From: Reticulitermes speratus
Taxonomy: Eukaryota > Arthropoda > Insecta > Blattodea > Rhinotermitidae
Length of the DNA stretch: 64,000 nucleotides
Direction: 5' to 3'
Assembly (NCBI GenBank): GCA_021186555.1
Contig: JAJKFL010000010.1
Location: 6,017,585 to 6,081,584 of the forward strand
The notes beneath the pieces are model-generated. The model did no database searches. It had not been told where the DNA came from and worked only from the letters and a program-made list of their open reading frames with translations. The position numbers were made by a program, and so were the translations under genes. Positions 22,731-34,945 of the stretch are shown here, one piece after another (position 1 is the first letter of the stretch; each line of letters starts with the position of its first letter).

Positions 22731-23280
22731 TAATTACTTAGTTATTTAATTAGTTATGTATTTAACGAATTATTTTTTTTAGATATTTAGTGAGGTATTT
22801 AATTAGTTAGTTAAATAGTTAATTATTTATATAATTAGTTATATATTAATTAGTTTTTCCTTTAGTTACTTAGTGCCATTTAACTAGTTGGTTAAGCATT
22901 TATTTATTTAATTAATTAATTGTTAGTTATTTATTGAGTTATTTAATTAGTTACTTAAATAGTTAATTATTTATATAATTAGTTATATATTTAATTAGTT
23001 TTCCTGTAGTTACTTAGTGCCATGTAATTAGTTGATTAATCATTTATTTATTTAATTAATTCATTGTTAATTATTTATTGAGTTATTTAATTAGTTAGTT
23101 AAATAGTTAATTATTTATATAATTAATTATATATTTAATTAGTTTTTTCTTTAGTTACTTAGTGCCATTTAATTGTTGGTTAAGCATTTATTTATTTAAT
23201 TAATTCATTGTTAGTTATTTATTGAGTTATTTAATTAGTTAGCTACTTAGTTGGTTTGTTGATTGTTTAGTTAGTTACGA
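22720..23280. repeat. AT-rich TTAG/TTAA tandem region, unit about 140 bp
   Basis: Dominated by TTAGTTA, TTAATTA and TTATTTA words. The marker TTAGTGCCATxTAA recurs near 22872, 23010 and 23160, so about three units of 140-150 bp are present. It probably grew from the (TTAG)n tail of the preceding LINE fragment, a tail also seen at 29656. Confidence 0.8.
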
Positions 23281-23723
23281 GATACTTATTTTGTATTTCC
23301 GTGCGCTTTGGCTAAATTTATTGAATTAAGGAACATAAGATATAAGAAATTTTTTATGTTATTCATCCATTTGTGCATTTGTACATTAAGAAAATAGTAA
23401 GGTGTCACGTTAACCAAATAATAGACAATGTAATTTTAAAGTACTATGGCTACGAAATTTGTAATAACTTGAGTTCACACTTCATTTTATTTTGTTTTTT
23501 TACCTGTTCTATATTAGATCTTTGAATTACTGATATACTGTATAATACTCCAAGATGTTGGAGACAGCCTTTTGTACTTTAAAATTCTATGTTTTAATAC
23601 TTCACATGTATTTTAACCTGAATAATTTCAATTATACTCTACATCGATTGACTCTTGTAAAAAAAACTAGTGCATATTACCATTTGCCGACGTACAACAA
23701 TCTGTTTATGTCTTTGTAATATT

Positions 23724-23775
23724 GTGGCTGCCTGATGATGTCTACACTACGTAGCCGAAACATGTAGGACGTAGA
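23724..23775 (+). ncRNA. Minimal hammerhead motif (CUGAUGA core)
   Basis: CUGAUGA (23732-23738), U, stem II (GUCUAC/GUAGCC with one mismatch), GAAAC (23757-23761), AU, GUA (23764-23766). Stem I is weak. Confidence 0.55.
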
Positions 23776-23973
23776 AATTACTTTGTGCATTAGTGTAAGC
23801 AAAATTTTATGTGACTTATATTTTATTTATTTTTTAAATATATTCTTTTATATTCCGATTTTTTTATTAGGGCCGCTTATCAGTAAAAAAATTGTTGTCA
23901 TAAGAGAAGGGGTGCTCTTACGACAGTCTGAGGTGTAGCGTAGTCTGTAGCGTAGTAATTGTAGTAAAGTTAA

Positions 23974-24142
23974 TACAGTAGAACCCGGTTAAAACGACAT
24001 CGGTTTATACGATACCTCGCCCTATAGAGTCAGATATCTTGTGCTACCAATTAATTCCTCACCTTTAACTATAACATTACACTACTCGGTTAAAACGACA
24101 CGAAATAATCAGTCCCTTTCATGACGTTCTAACCGAGTTCGA
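23974..24142 (+). mobile_element. Repeat with reiterated TTAAAACGA motifs (Tigger-like?), copy 2
   Basis: Starts CAGTAGAACCCGGTTAAAAC and matches the reverse of 7354-7533. No coding part. Confidence 0.5.
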
Positions 24143-25072
24143 CTACATTAATGATACTAATAATATTTATAACAAAATTACAAACCTAATAAAATCCAAA
24201 TTGTAACCAAACAAACTGCATTTTATGGAAATACTCAATTCGCTGTTGTGTCCGCTAATGGTGGCCGTTGAGTCCTGTCCTGATGTAGTCGACTGTACTC
24301 CTTCTGAGTATCATATTATTTTTCAGTACATTCCGATCTAGTCCCATATAGAGATAGGTAGCAGAGATAGAAGTACTTTACCTTGATATTTCGCACCAAA
24401 AATTTTAGAGTAATTTCTAATTTTTGAACCGTCAGACTTATTCTCCATGATTCAACCGCCCTAAAATTTGGTAACATTTAAAATTGCTAAGTTTTTCATA
24501 AATGTTTTCTTCCCATCGTCTCTGTCTAATTTGTTTTGTCCATACGACATCTCGACATTTGCACCTAAATCCCTCAATCTTTCCCCATCTTTCATGTTAG
24601 ACAATTTCACTATCCACTGCCAATAAATACTTAGCGTTTATTTTAATATACATTTAAGTTCCTGTTTAGCACTTGCATGGACCAGATGGTGGCAAGATTT
24701 AGGAATTCAATCTGCTCTGACTTCACTGCACATTCCGTAAATTAATTAACTCACTTTTTCTTATGTGCTGTGTTACGTAAGTTATCAGGAATTTTAAATA
24801 CGGAGAAAAGTTGGGGAACTTCGTTTTTCATCATTTATTTTCCAAACCTCTCCCGCATCTGAACTTTCCACATTGCCAACATACTACACGTTAATATAAC
24901 CTATCCAGCACAGTCTTACTTCTTGCTGCTTCCTTCGCTTCATTGGTGTAGAAAAATGATGGAAGAAGACGATAATATTAAAAAGTTTGACAATTATATA
25001 CTTTAAGTGAAATCGAAACATGAAACAGAAAAGAATGATGACGAGGAAAAAGAAGAAAAAATACAGGAAGTA

Positions 25073-25635
25073 CAGTGTGTCCACAAAGTCCCTTCGGGGT
25101 TTTGAAAAATTTTGGCGCGCAAACAAATTGAGCTAGCCACATGCGGTTTGCGGCAGATTACAGTGAAACTCTGGAAGTTTTTTTTGCCGCCAACAAGATG
25201 GTGCTCCACCTCATTGGGGTATGCAGATACGCGCGTAACTAGACAGGACATTTCCAGGAAGATGGATCTGCAGAGACGGTCCAATGCCTTGGCCTCCACG
25301 TTCACCAGACATAACACCACTGGATTTTTTCTTATGGGGTTATGTCAAGAGCAATGTGTTCCGAACACCAGTTAACGGACTTGATGACCTGAAGACCCGT
25401 ATCAGGAATGCGATCTCGGCTATTCCAGCGGACATGCTCCACAGAACATGGCAAGAGCTCGAATATCGTCTGGACGTTCTCCGTGCTACCAAGGGAGCCC
25501 ACATCGAGGTCTACTTAGGTCAGTAAAAAACGTCTAGAGTTTCACTGTAATCTGCCGCAAACCGCATGTGGCTAGCTCAATTTGTTTGCGCGCCACAATT
25601 TTTCAAAACCCCGAAGGGACTTTGTGGACACACTG
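25073..25635 (+). mobile_element. Mariner-like element, 563 bp, about 103-bp TIRs
   Basis: Both ends read CAGTGTGTCCACAAAGTCCC and continue as near-identical inverted repeats for about 103 bp; TA flanks each side. The interior is a transposase C-terminal segment. The long, well-kept TIRs around a deleted interior suggest a non-autonomous copy moved in trans. Confidence 0.92.
25194..25526 (+). pseudogene. Mariner-like transposase C-terminal fragment
   Basis: QQDGAPPHWG gives the second catalytic Asp. A stop follows near 25228, then LDRTFPGRWICRDGPMPWPP and SPDITPLDFFLWGYVK (third Asp), and DMLHRTWQELEYRLDVLRAT to the end. The first Asp and DNA-binding domain are absent. Confidence 0.85.
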
Positions 25636-26629
25636 TATATTAAATCATTCGTCAATTTGTTTAAATTTATGTTATCCGGGCGTATGTTGTAATGAAGACC
25701 GAATGGTTACTTTATAATTGTATTTGATTTCATTGCAAACTGGTATTGACAGTTAATGTAGCAGGAACGAGTAGGTGTAGGCGATATATGAAAGAATAAA
25801 TAATATTTCAACATATGGACACGACCAATAGTAACTAAGCTAGTAATTAAATTGTTTAATCCCTTTAAGTTTGAATGCCTCTGTGCGTATAAGTTCTCTT
25901 CAAGCAGGGAGTAAATTATCGCAAAATACAATGGGTTTTTACATTTTTTCTCAAGTTTAAAGCATTACATTTTCTATTGAATGCCTGAACTACATTACAG
26001 TCAAAAGTGAAGAGCTGGTTTAATTTTAGAACAGTCTGATCCAGTGTAACCTGCACTTTACGTGAATTTCAAATACAAAATCTTATTCTCTGATAAGTAA
26101 AGACTCTCACTTTACTGAGTGATAGGTGCGTTCTACAAAAATAAATACTACTTATGCCAGTGACTTCAGAGTGAAATAAATAAAATCCTGACCATGCGTA
26201 CTCTTGCAACTTAAAAAAATGCATCGGAAAGAAATGTAGGTATATAAGTTTGTCCCAGTGTAAGCCAGGAAGGCACCGGGAGAATGGAGTTAGAGCTCCG
26301 CTCATTCATGATCTCTGTATCATATTGGATGAGATTCACGTCTCTAGAAACAGCCCCCTGTACCACTTAAATAGGAGACCGTTTGGGACCCTGAATCGGT
26401 CTGTAAGGTTTCGAGAAAAGTGTGTTTCCATGCCTGAATATCGAGCTACAATTCTTCGGTTGTACAGCCCGTAGTCTAGTCACTATACCGCCTGAGCTGT
26501 CTGACGTCACTACACCAAATTACGAGTCTTTTACTTCTCTCGTCTTTTGTTTCATTCTTGGTTTGTTATTGTAAATTCCGATTAAGCAATGTTCATTACA
26601 AACAGATAGGCCTGCCTTTATTCATTCTG

Positions 26630-26905
26630 TAGTCTTTCTTACGACAGGTCCGTAGACTCTTCCAAAGCCAGTTCTCCACAGGGTGCGATCTAGTGCTTCC
26701 TCTTTCAGTTTCCAGTATCCGGTCGTTACCTTAAGATTATCCAGTAGCTGTTTACGTCTTCCTCCTTTTCTTCCCTTCCCTGTGTTATAAATATGTTAGT
26801 TCTGTCCGTGTAGTTGTCTAGACTTACTGTAATTGTATGTCCCTTCCAGGTTTCAAATACGCGTGTAACTGGGTTCGTTGTTATTAAAATTCTCCCGTAC
26901 CTATT
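26630..26905 (-). mobile_element. LINE reverse-transcriptase tail fragment
   Basis: Same region as 16849-17036: reversed GATCGCACCCTGTGGAGAAC, the GGCTTTGGAAGAGTCTACGG segment and one unit of the sequence that became the 39-bp array at 15963. Here the unit is single, showing the pre-expansion state. Confidence 0.7.
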
Positions 26906-27004
26906 GGTAAAGGAAACCATGTGAACCTATAATTATCTCACTGTCTCTGAGGAGCAGAATCTTTCTTGAGAATCTAACCGTCACCCATCAGTTCGAAGGA
27001 TTTT

Positions 27005-27200
27005 GCATTTTATGAGGGACCCCGCAGGTTCATTACCATGATTGCAAGCGCACGCCAATTTTCCTGTCCTGAGCCAGATTAATCTACTCCATAACCCCCC
27101 CCCACCCCAATCTTCTTTCATTACAGTAAATTTTAAATTATTTTTCCCATTTGTATCTAGTTCTAGTAAGTGGAAGCCTTCCCTTCAGTTTTCCAATCAA
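27005..27200 (-). mobile_element. LINE 3' fragment, degenerate
   Basis: Reversed pattern GGTTCATTACCATGATTGCA, TTTTCCTGTCCTGAGCCAGA, as at 34560 and 13486. Followed by a pyrimidine-rich decayed stretch. Confidence 0.5.
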
Positions 27201-27584
27201 ATTTCTGCATGTTTTTTCTCTCATTTATTATTTGTGCTATATGTTCCGCCAATCTTAACCACATATACCTAGTTACTCTAACAATATTTGACGACACCCA
27301 AACTGCATATAAATCCAATATCATTCAGTGTAACCTCCATATTTCTCCCTTTCGGCTACGGTTCTGCGGTACATTTGACCTCCATGTCTACTACACCACG
27401 TTATCTGGGATTCAGGGCGACAACGACAAGATGCTAACCATTTACACTCTTCCATTAACACATAATATCCCCTCTATTACTGAATTTTCCCTTAATCTGA
27501 TACTTGGGCAATAGTTACTAAATTGATTCTCATTTGGCGAGATTTCAGGTTATCACAACAGTGTCGATGGAGTTTCAGATCTTC

Positions 27585-27800
27585 TAGAATACTTACTCCG
27601 TGTCAACTGGTAAATATTTACCGACGTTTCGGGGGGGGCTTATTGCATTAATGTGTAGGTTAAAGAAGTCCAAGAAATGTAACTATTTTCTGAACACAAC
27701 TTCGTTTACTGCTTGACATTGAAGACTGAAACACTGAGCTTTCGAAACATCCGTAAATATGCATCAATTGACACGGTGTAACATGCCAGAAGAACGGATC
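27585..27800. repeat. Family F fold-back, decayed
   Basis: TTTACCGACGTTTCGGGGGG at 27608 and, in inverse, decayed arms to 27800 (CATGCCAGAAGAACGGATCT). Core bases of the hammerhead-like segment are lost. Confidence 0.55.
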
Positions 27801-28023
27801 TATTTTGGATTGTTTACGAAATATTAGCCTGTGTTGTGTATGTACAGCCAAAGGGGATTTGAGAAAATAAATGGTATAAAATCAGAGATTTGGAAGGAGG
27901 AGCTTATGGCCTATTTAAAGATGATGTATCATACTCTGATAGCTGATCATAAAAGGCACAATAATATTAAAAAGAATTTGTTGTGCATCTTCTATTGAGC
28001 ATTTAAGAAACCTTAATGAGTAA

Positions 28024-28301
28024 AAGGTAAATTTCTCCCTATAACATGCCATGAAGGCCCAGAGGGGAATATAGGTATAGCTCTACTCTTTCTTTAAACT
28101 CGACGCTAGATGGGGGTAGGTGGTCAACGCCACGCCCTGGCCGCTTTACCTCCGAGAACGAAACGTTACCATTGTACAGGAGGCTGGGTAGGCCCTAGGG
28201 CCGGTCTGGAAGAGGTCCGAAGCTTTCGTCCCCACCGGGATTCGATCCCCGGACAGTCCTGCTCGTAGCGAGTCGCTATACCGACTGAGCTATCCCGGCC
28301 C
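28024..28301 (-). mobile_element. SINE family C, full, reverse, with TSD
   Basis: The head at the right reads GGCCGGGATAGCTCAGTCGG when reversed, with box B GGGATCGAATCCC. The flanks CCTTAATGAGTA and CCTTAATAAGTA are an 11/12 TSD. Confidence 0.88.
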
Positions 28302-29389
28302 ACACCTTAATAAGTATTTATTGTAAATTTAAAAATTGTGGCGCCGAACGTGATATCTCAGAAACAGACAGAAGGCAGTGTCCCGAAATTGTTTGCATTC
28401 TGTCCGCTGTGTGCCCGCTGTTTTCGTATCCCTGCAAAAAGGAACCCAATTAAAGAACAATCATAGAACGCGGAGAAAATTATTTTCGCCTGATGTTTTC
28501 TCCTCCTCTATGAACACTGTCAGATGTAAGTTTTTTTAAATACACACAATTCCAGTTGCTGGCATTTTTTTATTACTTTCACATTAAAAAAAAGACCCTG
28601 TAGCATCTGCAGGTTTGAGTACGCCGTGTATGAGAAAAACATAACAATATGTTGGAAAAGCAAAAAGCAATCATCTAATGGATGAACACCGGTGGCGCCT
28701 TTCTCGTCTTTACAGAAATACACATATGTCGAATCTGACTCCTTCCTTAAACAGTTGCATTGTTGAAGCTACACTTCGCTGCAGTCACACTAGCCCTTGT
28801 TCAAAATGTACAGTGTCGCATTTTGTTATTTAATAACGCTCTATCAGCTTATTCTGATATATGCCTTGTTGAATGTTTTGTAATATCATACGTTTTTACG
28901 GTGAGGAGTTGTTAGCACCTCGCCCAATTCCTCCAACCTTGAGGACCACCCATTGTCGGCTTTCCACAACTGTTTATTCAATATATTCTAAGCTACCTTC
29001 CATAACTTGAGGTCATTTCTCCATCCGCAACCTGAGGAAGTGTCACGCTGTGGTAGCAGGGACCGACTGACTTATGCCTACACAGCAAAATATTTGTGTG
29101 AGTGTAAATTATGATTTGAGAAGGATGTACGTGACAGAGCCATGATTAGTGTGTCGCTGTCACCAAGATAAGTCGGTCCCTGTCACCATGATAAGTCGGT
29201 CCCTGTCACCACGGCATGGCGCGTCCTCGGGTTGCGGATGAAGGAACGGCCTCCGAATATGGAGGGTAGCTGCAAATATGCAGTCGCGGACAGCCGACAA
29301 GGGGTGGTCCTCCAGCTTGGGGGTTGGGCGAGGTGCTAACAAATCCTCGCCGTAAAAAATTACCATGTTACGAAACACTATACAGAGCC

Positions 29390-29690
29390 TCGGACCTGGA
29401 CTGATCAAATCCAGAAGAATGAGGTGGGCGGGGCATGTAGCACGTATGGGTGAGGGGAGAGGTGCATACAGGGTTTTGGTGGGGAGACCTGAAGGAAGGA
29501 GACCACTGGACTGGACTGGATTGATATGGCTCAGGATAGGGACAGGTGGCGGGCTGTTGTGAATGCGGTAATGATCCTTCGGGTTCCATAAAACGCGGGA
29601 ATTTCTTGACTAGCTGACGACCTGTTAGCTTCTCAAGAAGGACTCTGCTCCATGTAGTTAGTTAGTTAGTTAGTTAGTTAGTACGTCACA
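29390..29690 (+). mobile_element. LINE 3' end with (TTAG)n tail
   Basis: Encodes [20 protein letters not shown] and [15 protein letters not shown], the conserved end of a non-LTR reverse transcriptase ORF. The 3' UTR TTCTTGACTAGCTGACGACC and a (GTTA)n tail follow at 29656-29682. Severely 5'-truncated. Confidence 0.85.
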
Positions 29691-30088
29691 GAGTTTGTGA
29701 CCTACTGCAATAAATTATCCCAGGTCTTACAGCGACACTACCTGGTATTATAGAAGGGGCTGTTCAATGATACACTTTCCACTGTAGAAGTTACAATGTT
29801 TAACATGAAATAGGATAATGAATGTCAACAAAGTTTTGTAAAATGTTAGGATTGAAGACGTATCGTCATATTTTATGATACTTGGACCGTTGAATATAGA
29901 TGGTGGAACAAGTTAGTAACCTTCCGGGCCGAGGTTACAACTCAGAACCTCAAGAAACATCTAGATTATTTTTTTAATCAAAATGTGACGTCTTATTACC
30001 AGATATCAAAACTGAACTTAGCTCAGTAGATTGACAAAACTTTTTCTAATGCAATTGGTCCCTGTTGTGTTTTTAGTATAATCAGAAG

Positions 30089-30258
30089 TAAAATATATTC
30101 AGTCGAAATACAACAATTTATTATCATACAGAATCAGCTACATGTTTTGGCTGACTACATATTTGTAGTATTTGATGGCTATATATTAGTCGAAACTTGT
30201 AGCTGATTTTGTATGATAAATAAAATTGTTGTGTTTAGACTGAATATATTGTACTTCT
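30089..30258. repeat. Fold-back with decayed hammerhead-like arms
   Basis: Arms AAATATATTCAGTCGAAATA and, reversed, AATATATTCAGTCTAAACAC enclose GCTACATGTTTTGGCTGAC and GTCGAAACTTGTAGCTGATT. The CUGAUGA part has become UUUGAUGG, so this copy should be inactive. Confidence 0.6.
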
Positions 30259-30900
30259 GATTATACTGACAACAGCCAAGCCCCTTGCATGTATGTTTCG
30301 CAGTTAACAAGCAGCGCCTAACCTGATATCAGCATTATAACTCTTGCTTTTTAAGGAAAACTGGATCTGAACTTAGGCATGGGGCTTTTCCTTAGGATCA
30401 TCATGGTCCTATGTTAATCAACTTATTTCCTTTGTTTCTTCACCATCCATTTTGTTTTATCCCCATATTTTTCTTCGTTTTTATCTACAATCCCTTTTGT
30501 TCTTCCTCTCCTCGTCCTCATTTTACCTTTCGCCTTTTTCTTTTCTTCTCCATACCGTCTGCTTATTTCCCGTTTCTTTACCCTTACTCTTCTTGTATTT
30601 TTGTCTTCACCTCTGGTTTTATCCTGTTCTTTCTCTTCTTTATCTGCGCCTTCTTACATTTGAATTTTACACCTTTCTTCTATTGTATATTTTCCTACTG
30701 TGTATGACTTTGATCCACCTCTTCTTTCTCGTTTTTGTTTCCCGTCGTCTTTTCCTTCCTTCCTTCGTGTTCCGCATATTTCTTCATGTTCATCTCTTAT
30801 TCTTGTGCATCTTAGTCCTGGAAGTGAATGCCGTTGTTGCCTGTAGTGTTTACGCGCGCTCCACAGCACCTCCACATACCTGTAGCTCCTGTTGTTGCAG

Positions 30901-31098
30901 CAACCCGCAAGCCATGTTCCTGTCAGAACGGAGGCATGTGTCACCTCAAGAGGCGAGCCTGCCACTGTCCGCCGGGGTACTTCGGCCGTCGCTGCGAGCG
31001 GGTGTCGTGCAAACCGGGATGCTTGAACGGAGGACACTGCAGGGAACCTGACCAGTGTGTGTGCCCCCCTCACTACACCGGGCCCCACTGCCAGTCTC
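30901..31098 (+). CDS. Exon: EGF-like repeats 1 and 2
   Basis: Acceptor TTGTTGCAG, donor GTACGT, 198 bp, phase 1-1. Two EGF-like repeats: CSCQNGGMCHLKRRACHCPP and GYFGRRC, then CKPGCLNGGHCREPDQCVCP and TGPHC. Each has the six-Cys C-x3-C-x5-C-x7-C-x-C-x8-C layout of short EGF repeats of the WIF1/VWDE type. No calcium-binding signature (D/N-x-D/N-E) is present. A 380-bp pyrimidine-rich tract precedes it. Confidence 0.92.
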
Positions 31099-31399
31099 GT
31101 ACGTGCTGCAGTTAGATGTAAAGTGTTAAATTTGCATGGTACTGTGCACGTAAAGAGACCCCACACCGTGGTAACCACGGCTGTGACTTTGGAGACTACA
31201 CTGTTAACGATGTCATGCACTATTAAATGTCAAGTTTCATACAATTTACTTTAAACAAGTATTCGACGTTTCAGAGCCATCATTAGTAAAATACAACAAG
31301 GGGTATACAATGTGTTGACCTATAAAACTCTGCGGTTGCCACATATGAGGTTCTCACAGCGGTTTTGTTGACAAACCAGTTCTTCTTGGATGTGAAATT

Positions 31400-31560
31400 G
31401 TGTCGCTGCGTTAAAATTTAACAACGTTTCGAAAGATCGTAATGTCTTCATTTTTCCCAATTTTCAAGGACTGAAGATTTTTTGGACACCTCAACCCTCA
31501 GCCCTTAAAGATGAAGACACATAGTTCCTTCGAAACGTCGGGCAACACTAAGCCATCGAC
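31400..31560. repeat. Decayed family F related fold-back
   Basis: CAACGTTTCGAAAGATCGTA on the left and CCTTCGAAACGTCGGGCAAC on the right, around a repeated CAACCCTCAGCCCTTAAAGA centre. The hammerhead-like order is eroded. Confidence 0.45.
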
Positions 31561-32040
31561 ACAGCTTCACAACTCAAAAGACTTGAACCCTCAGCTGTTT
31601 CTGTTGTTTGATATATACGAGTATATATGTATACATATATATATATATCCAGACACACTTGCAATTAAATCTAACAGCCTTAATGGAAGAAAAATGGGCG
31701 GATGTGGCATTTTATTCCTGCCTTACATTAGAATTTACGTCCCAGGCTAAAGAAATACTTCAGAGTGATGTACAGATATGACGTCACACGCACAGAGCAG
31801 TGCACAATATATGATAGGATTAATGTAGTAAGTTTGTTTAGATTTGTAAGCATTAGGATTGCGATAATCTGAGATATGACGCCGTGTAATTTGGTAAATA
31901 GGTGTTAACCTTTTAGACGAATCTGCTACAATCATCATCAGAGTGTCCACGTGCTTGTCAGGCAATACAGGAAGTAGATTACTTCGAAAGGTTGGTATGA
32001 AATTATAACTTAGATACATAATTATAATAATTATAATTTA

Positions 32041-32322
32041 ACTCACTCGGTAAAGCGACTCGCTACGGGTTCGACGTTTCGGTTTTCGAACCCCGGTTTG
32101 GGCGAGAATTTTCGCACACGTTCAGGCCGTCTCTGGGCTCCCCCCCCCCCCCCCCCCCCCCGAAGCCTGCTGTACAATGTGTCCGGGGCATTTTCTCGGG
32201 GGTAAAGCAACCCTAAATGGCGTTGACCACCGCCCACATCTACCGACAGGGTTAAAGAAAAGATACACTACCTCTACGCACCTCTGTGCCTGCGTAGCAT
32301 GTTACGAGGTAAACTTCACGGT
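32041..32322 (+). mobile_element. SINE family C with poly-C insertion
   Basis: Head CTCACTCGGTAAAGCGACTC, then CGTTCAGGCCGTCTCTGGGC, a run of 22 C at 32140-32161, and the end AAAGATACACTACCTCTACG. Divergent from the other copies. Confidence 0.7.
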
Positions 32323-32408
32323 TTATACCTTCGCATGCCGGCAGACCTTATTCCTACAATCCCCACGGTAACAATATAGAATCTCATTGATTAATTCGTC
32401 ACCCACAG

Positions 32409-32501
32409 CGGTGTGCCAGCCGCCGTGTCTCAATGGCGGAGTGTGTCTGCGTCCTGGCGTCTGTTCCTGCCCGTCAGGATTCCTACAGCCACATTGCTCA
32501 C
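32409..32501 (+). CDS. Exon: EGF-like repeat 3
   Basis: Acceptor TCACCCACAG, donor GTAAGT, 93 bp, phase 1-1. Encodes [20 protein letters not shown] and PSGFLQPHC, one complete six-Cys EGF repeat on its own exon. Too short to appear as a long open frame; identified from splice sites and Cys spacing. Confidence 0.92.
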
Positions 32502-32563
32502 GTAAGTACTCACATGTATAAATAGAATGTTTGTGTGTGTCTGTAGCAATCTTACGTTATTTT

Positions 32564-33048
32564 AGGCGCTTTTCGCAAAATTGCGAAGAGCGACTATTAG
32601 CTTAATGTCTGTCTGTCTGTGTCCGCATGGAAGAACTCGGCTCCCACTGAGCGGATCTTCATGAAATTTGAAATGTGAGTAATTTTCGAAAACCTGTGGA
32701 GACAATTCAAGTTTCATTAAAACATGACAAGAATAACGGTACTTTACATGAAGGCCTATGTACATTTATGATAATATCTCGCTGAATTTTTTTTAGAATG
32801 AGAAATGTTTCAGACAAAAGTTGTAGACAAAATCAAAACACACATTTTATGTTCAATAACTTTTTCCCGAAAATCGTGCTGTTTATGACATAATGTGGAA
32901 AAATATGGTAGAGCCAGACAGGCCACAGGTGACAATAAAATACGGCGCATGCGCTTTGCCTGCTGGATAACTAAGGCTACAGACACACACTGAGAATATG
33001 TAATACTTATTTCTTTTGCACTGCAACAATGGTTAGGCGAACGCGCCT
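32564..33048 (+). mobile_element. MITE family H, copy 1
   Basis: About 485 bp with short inverted ends AGGCGC and GCGCCT. It contains GAATAACGGTACTTTACATG and GCCAGACAGGCCACAGGTGA. Copies at 44160 (-, interrupted) and 48015 (+). Confidence 0.75.
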
Positions 33049-33109
33049 CAATATTACATTATACTATATTGCCTGTTATGTTATGAGATGCATTGTTGTT
33101 GGTATGGCC

Positions 33110-33640
33110 AGCTGGATTGACTCGTTAAGGCCCAGTGGTTGTTTTAGGTACCACCAGGTTAAACATCCGAAATTTCTACATTTCCGCACACGGTGTATTT
33201 CTGTTTTTATGGACCTCAGAAATAAACAGCGATTATTTCCTTACAAATATATAAACTTTAAACACGAAATGAAAGTACTTTTCTTACAAATGCTCCCCGA
33301 TTTCATAAAGAGCTTTGCTTTTTTGAAGGGTCCCAATCTTGGCCCGTTTGTCCTTCTGGTAAGAGTAAAATGTAGATGAAAATCAGTATGAAACACTGGT
33401 AGAATATTATGGACAGGGGAAAAATGAAGTACTCGAATAAAACCCTGTCCCAGTGCCACTTTGTCCACCACAAATCTCACATAGACTGAACTGGTCTCGA
33501 AAGCTCGTCTCCAACTTGAGAAGCCGGCGGGTTTAAACACGAAGGTTAACCTGAATTATATATAAAGTTTCAGCTCGTACCCCGCAGTAAACACACTAAT
33601 TCTGGGTTATAAAAACCAGTCAGTTAAAGCATGTGTATTT
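33110..33640. mobile_element. Pieces of the 114-bp-satellite element and a SINE E fragment
   Basis: 33118-33240 matches the flank plus one 114-bp unit in reverse (CCTCAGAAATAAACAGCGAT). 33545-33630 matches the other flank and unit start (GTTAACCTGAATTATATATA, CAGTAAACACACT). Between them 33425-33500 is a reverse SINE E fragment (GCCACTTTGTCCACCACAAA). This shows the element exists with a single unit, before tandem growth. Confidence 0.6.
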
Positions 33641-34454
33641 TGGATTACGTTATACAACGAACTTTATTGTTAAGGTTATATTTTCTAGACTTGCATTAGT
33701 GTTTTGATGCCCGACTTCTTGTCTGTTGACAGTTCTTGCTTTAATATGACTAGAAACAGGTTACTGCTGTTACATCATTCTCAAAATACAGCAGGCTGCG
33801 TCTCCTTTACCGACCTCTTATAACCCTTATTTTATTTATTTTTTTTTTAAAAGGAGAGAGCTTTATTACTACTTTCATTACATACATAACATGACAAAGA
33901 ACTGTAGGTAAGCTGTGCCATATACCAGCTTCTGTACTTCACACAATCTTCGGGAACTCCTCCCTGTCCGCACATGTGGCCATGACAATCATAGCATAGT
34001 AAGAGTAGTGAAAAATTATGAACAGCTGAAAAAACACTACCTATTATAACCCTTATAGGTGCTGTTGCTTTAGCAGCCTAAGTTTATTGTTTTGGGACAG
34101 TTGGCTTATAACAACTGTCACGTGATATTTACGTGCTGTCTGTAATTCTTAAAGCTGACGTGAAATGTGTAGAGCAGGCGTATAGCAAGCGCCTTGTTTT
34201 AACTGGTAAATTTCGATGTATACTAGTAACATTTTCCAATATGAATTGTCGTAAAAATCCATTAGGTGGCTGTCGAGTTTTTTGCGGATAAACGGCTATG
34301 TGGACAGAAGGAAGTACAAGGAATTTTTAATAGACACTTCTCGTAGAAGTTCCTCGCCAAATGTAACGTCACTGCGCTATGCAAAGTGTGGGAGGCTGTG
34401 AATTCTAAGATGTCATTAAATGAGGTTTACGGTCATCACGGAGGTTATTTGATG

Positions 34455-34520
34455 TGTCGACGTGCACTCTGGTAGAAATCTACCGACGTTTCGGTGGAAT
34501 CTGCTTCGTCTCTTTTCAGA
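34455..34520. repeat. Family F short fragment
   Basis: CTACCGACGTTTCGGTGGAA with a decayed CGTCTCTTTTCAG partner. Confidence 0.5.
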
Positions 34521-34559
34521 TATTATTCCATATCTTATTTGTGTGGAACTACCTAAGTA

Positions 34560-34945
34560 ACGACTAACTAATTCCATGGAGCAGAGCCCTTCTTAAGAAG
34601 CTGATAGTTTCTCAACTACTCCTGAAATTCGCAACATTTTATGAAACCATAAAGTTCATTACCGCTTTAAAAACAGCTTGCCATTTTTCCCTGTCCTGAG
34701 CCAGCTGTATCCAGTCCAAGACCTCCCGTCCTATTTATTGAACATCAATTTTATTATTATCCTCCCTTCTGCACCTAGGTCTTCCAAGTGGTCTCCTTCC
34801 CTCAGGTTTACCTCTCAAAACCCTGTATGCACCTCCTACAACCTATGCGTGCCACATGCCCAGCCCATCTCATTCATATTGATTTGATCACCCGAATAAT
34901 ATTTGGTGATGATTACAAGTCATGAGGCTCCACATTATGAATTCT
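34560..34945 (-). mobile_element. LINE 3' end, reverse
   Basis: Left: reversed 3' UTR (CATGGAGCAGAGCCCTTCTT). Right: CTTCTGCACCTAGGTCTTCC and CCTATGCGTGCCACATGCCC, the reverse of the GRPRRRW and GHVARM-coding regions. It abuts the 40-bp array. Confidence 0.75.

Larger units (their letters stand above)
12175..30900 (+). other. Intron of about 18.7 kb, inventory
   Basis: Bounded by donor GTGAGT and acceptor TTGTTGCAG. It contains the SINE, LINE, mariner, hammerhead and minisatellite entries listed separately. I see nothing recognisable at 12850-13290, 15175-15740, 17100-17820, 19700-20400, 21770-22480, 23280-23720, 24145-25070, 25640-26620, 27210-27580, 28305-29390 and 29690-30085. The last 400 bases (30411-30790) are strikingly pyrimidine-rich. 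Confidence 0.75.

Noticed and set aside
30452-31051. 199-codon hydrophobic frame before the EGF exon
   Set aside because: The Phe/Leu/Ser-rich part is just the pyrimidine-rich tract, and it overlaps the EGF exon in the wrong frame.
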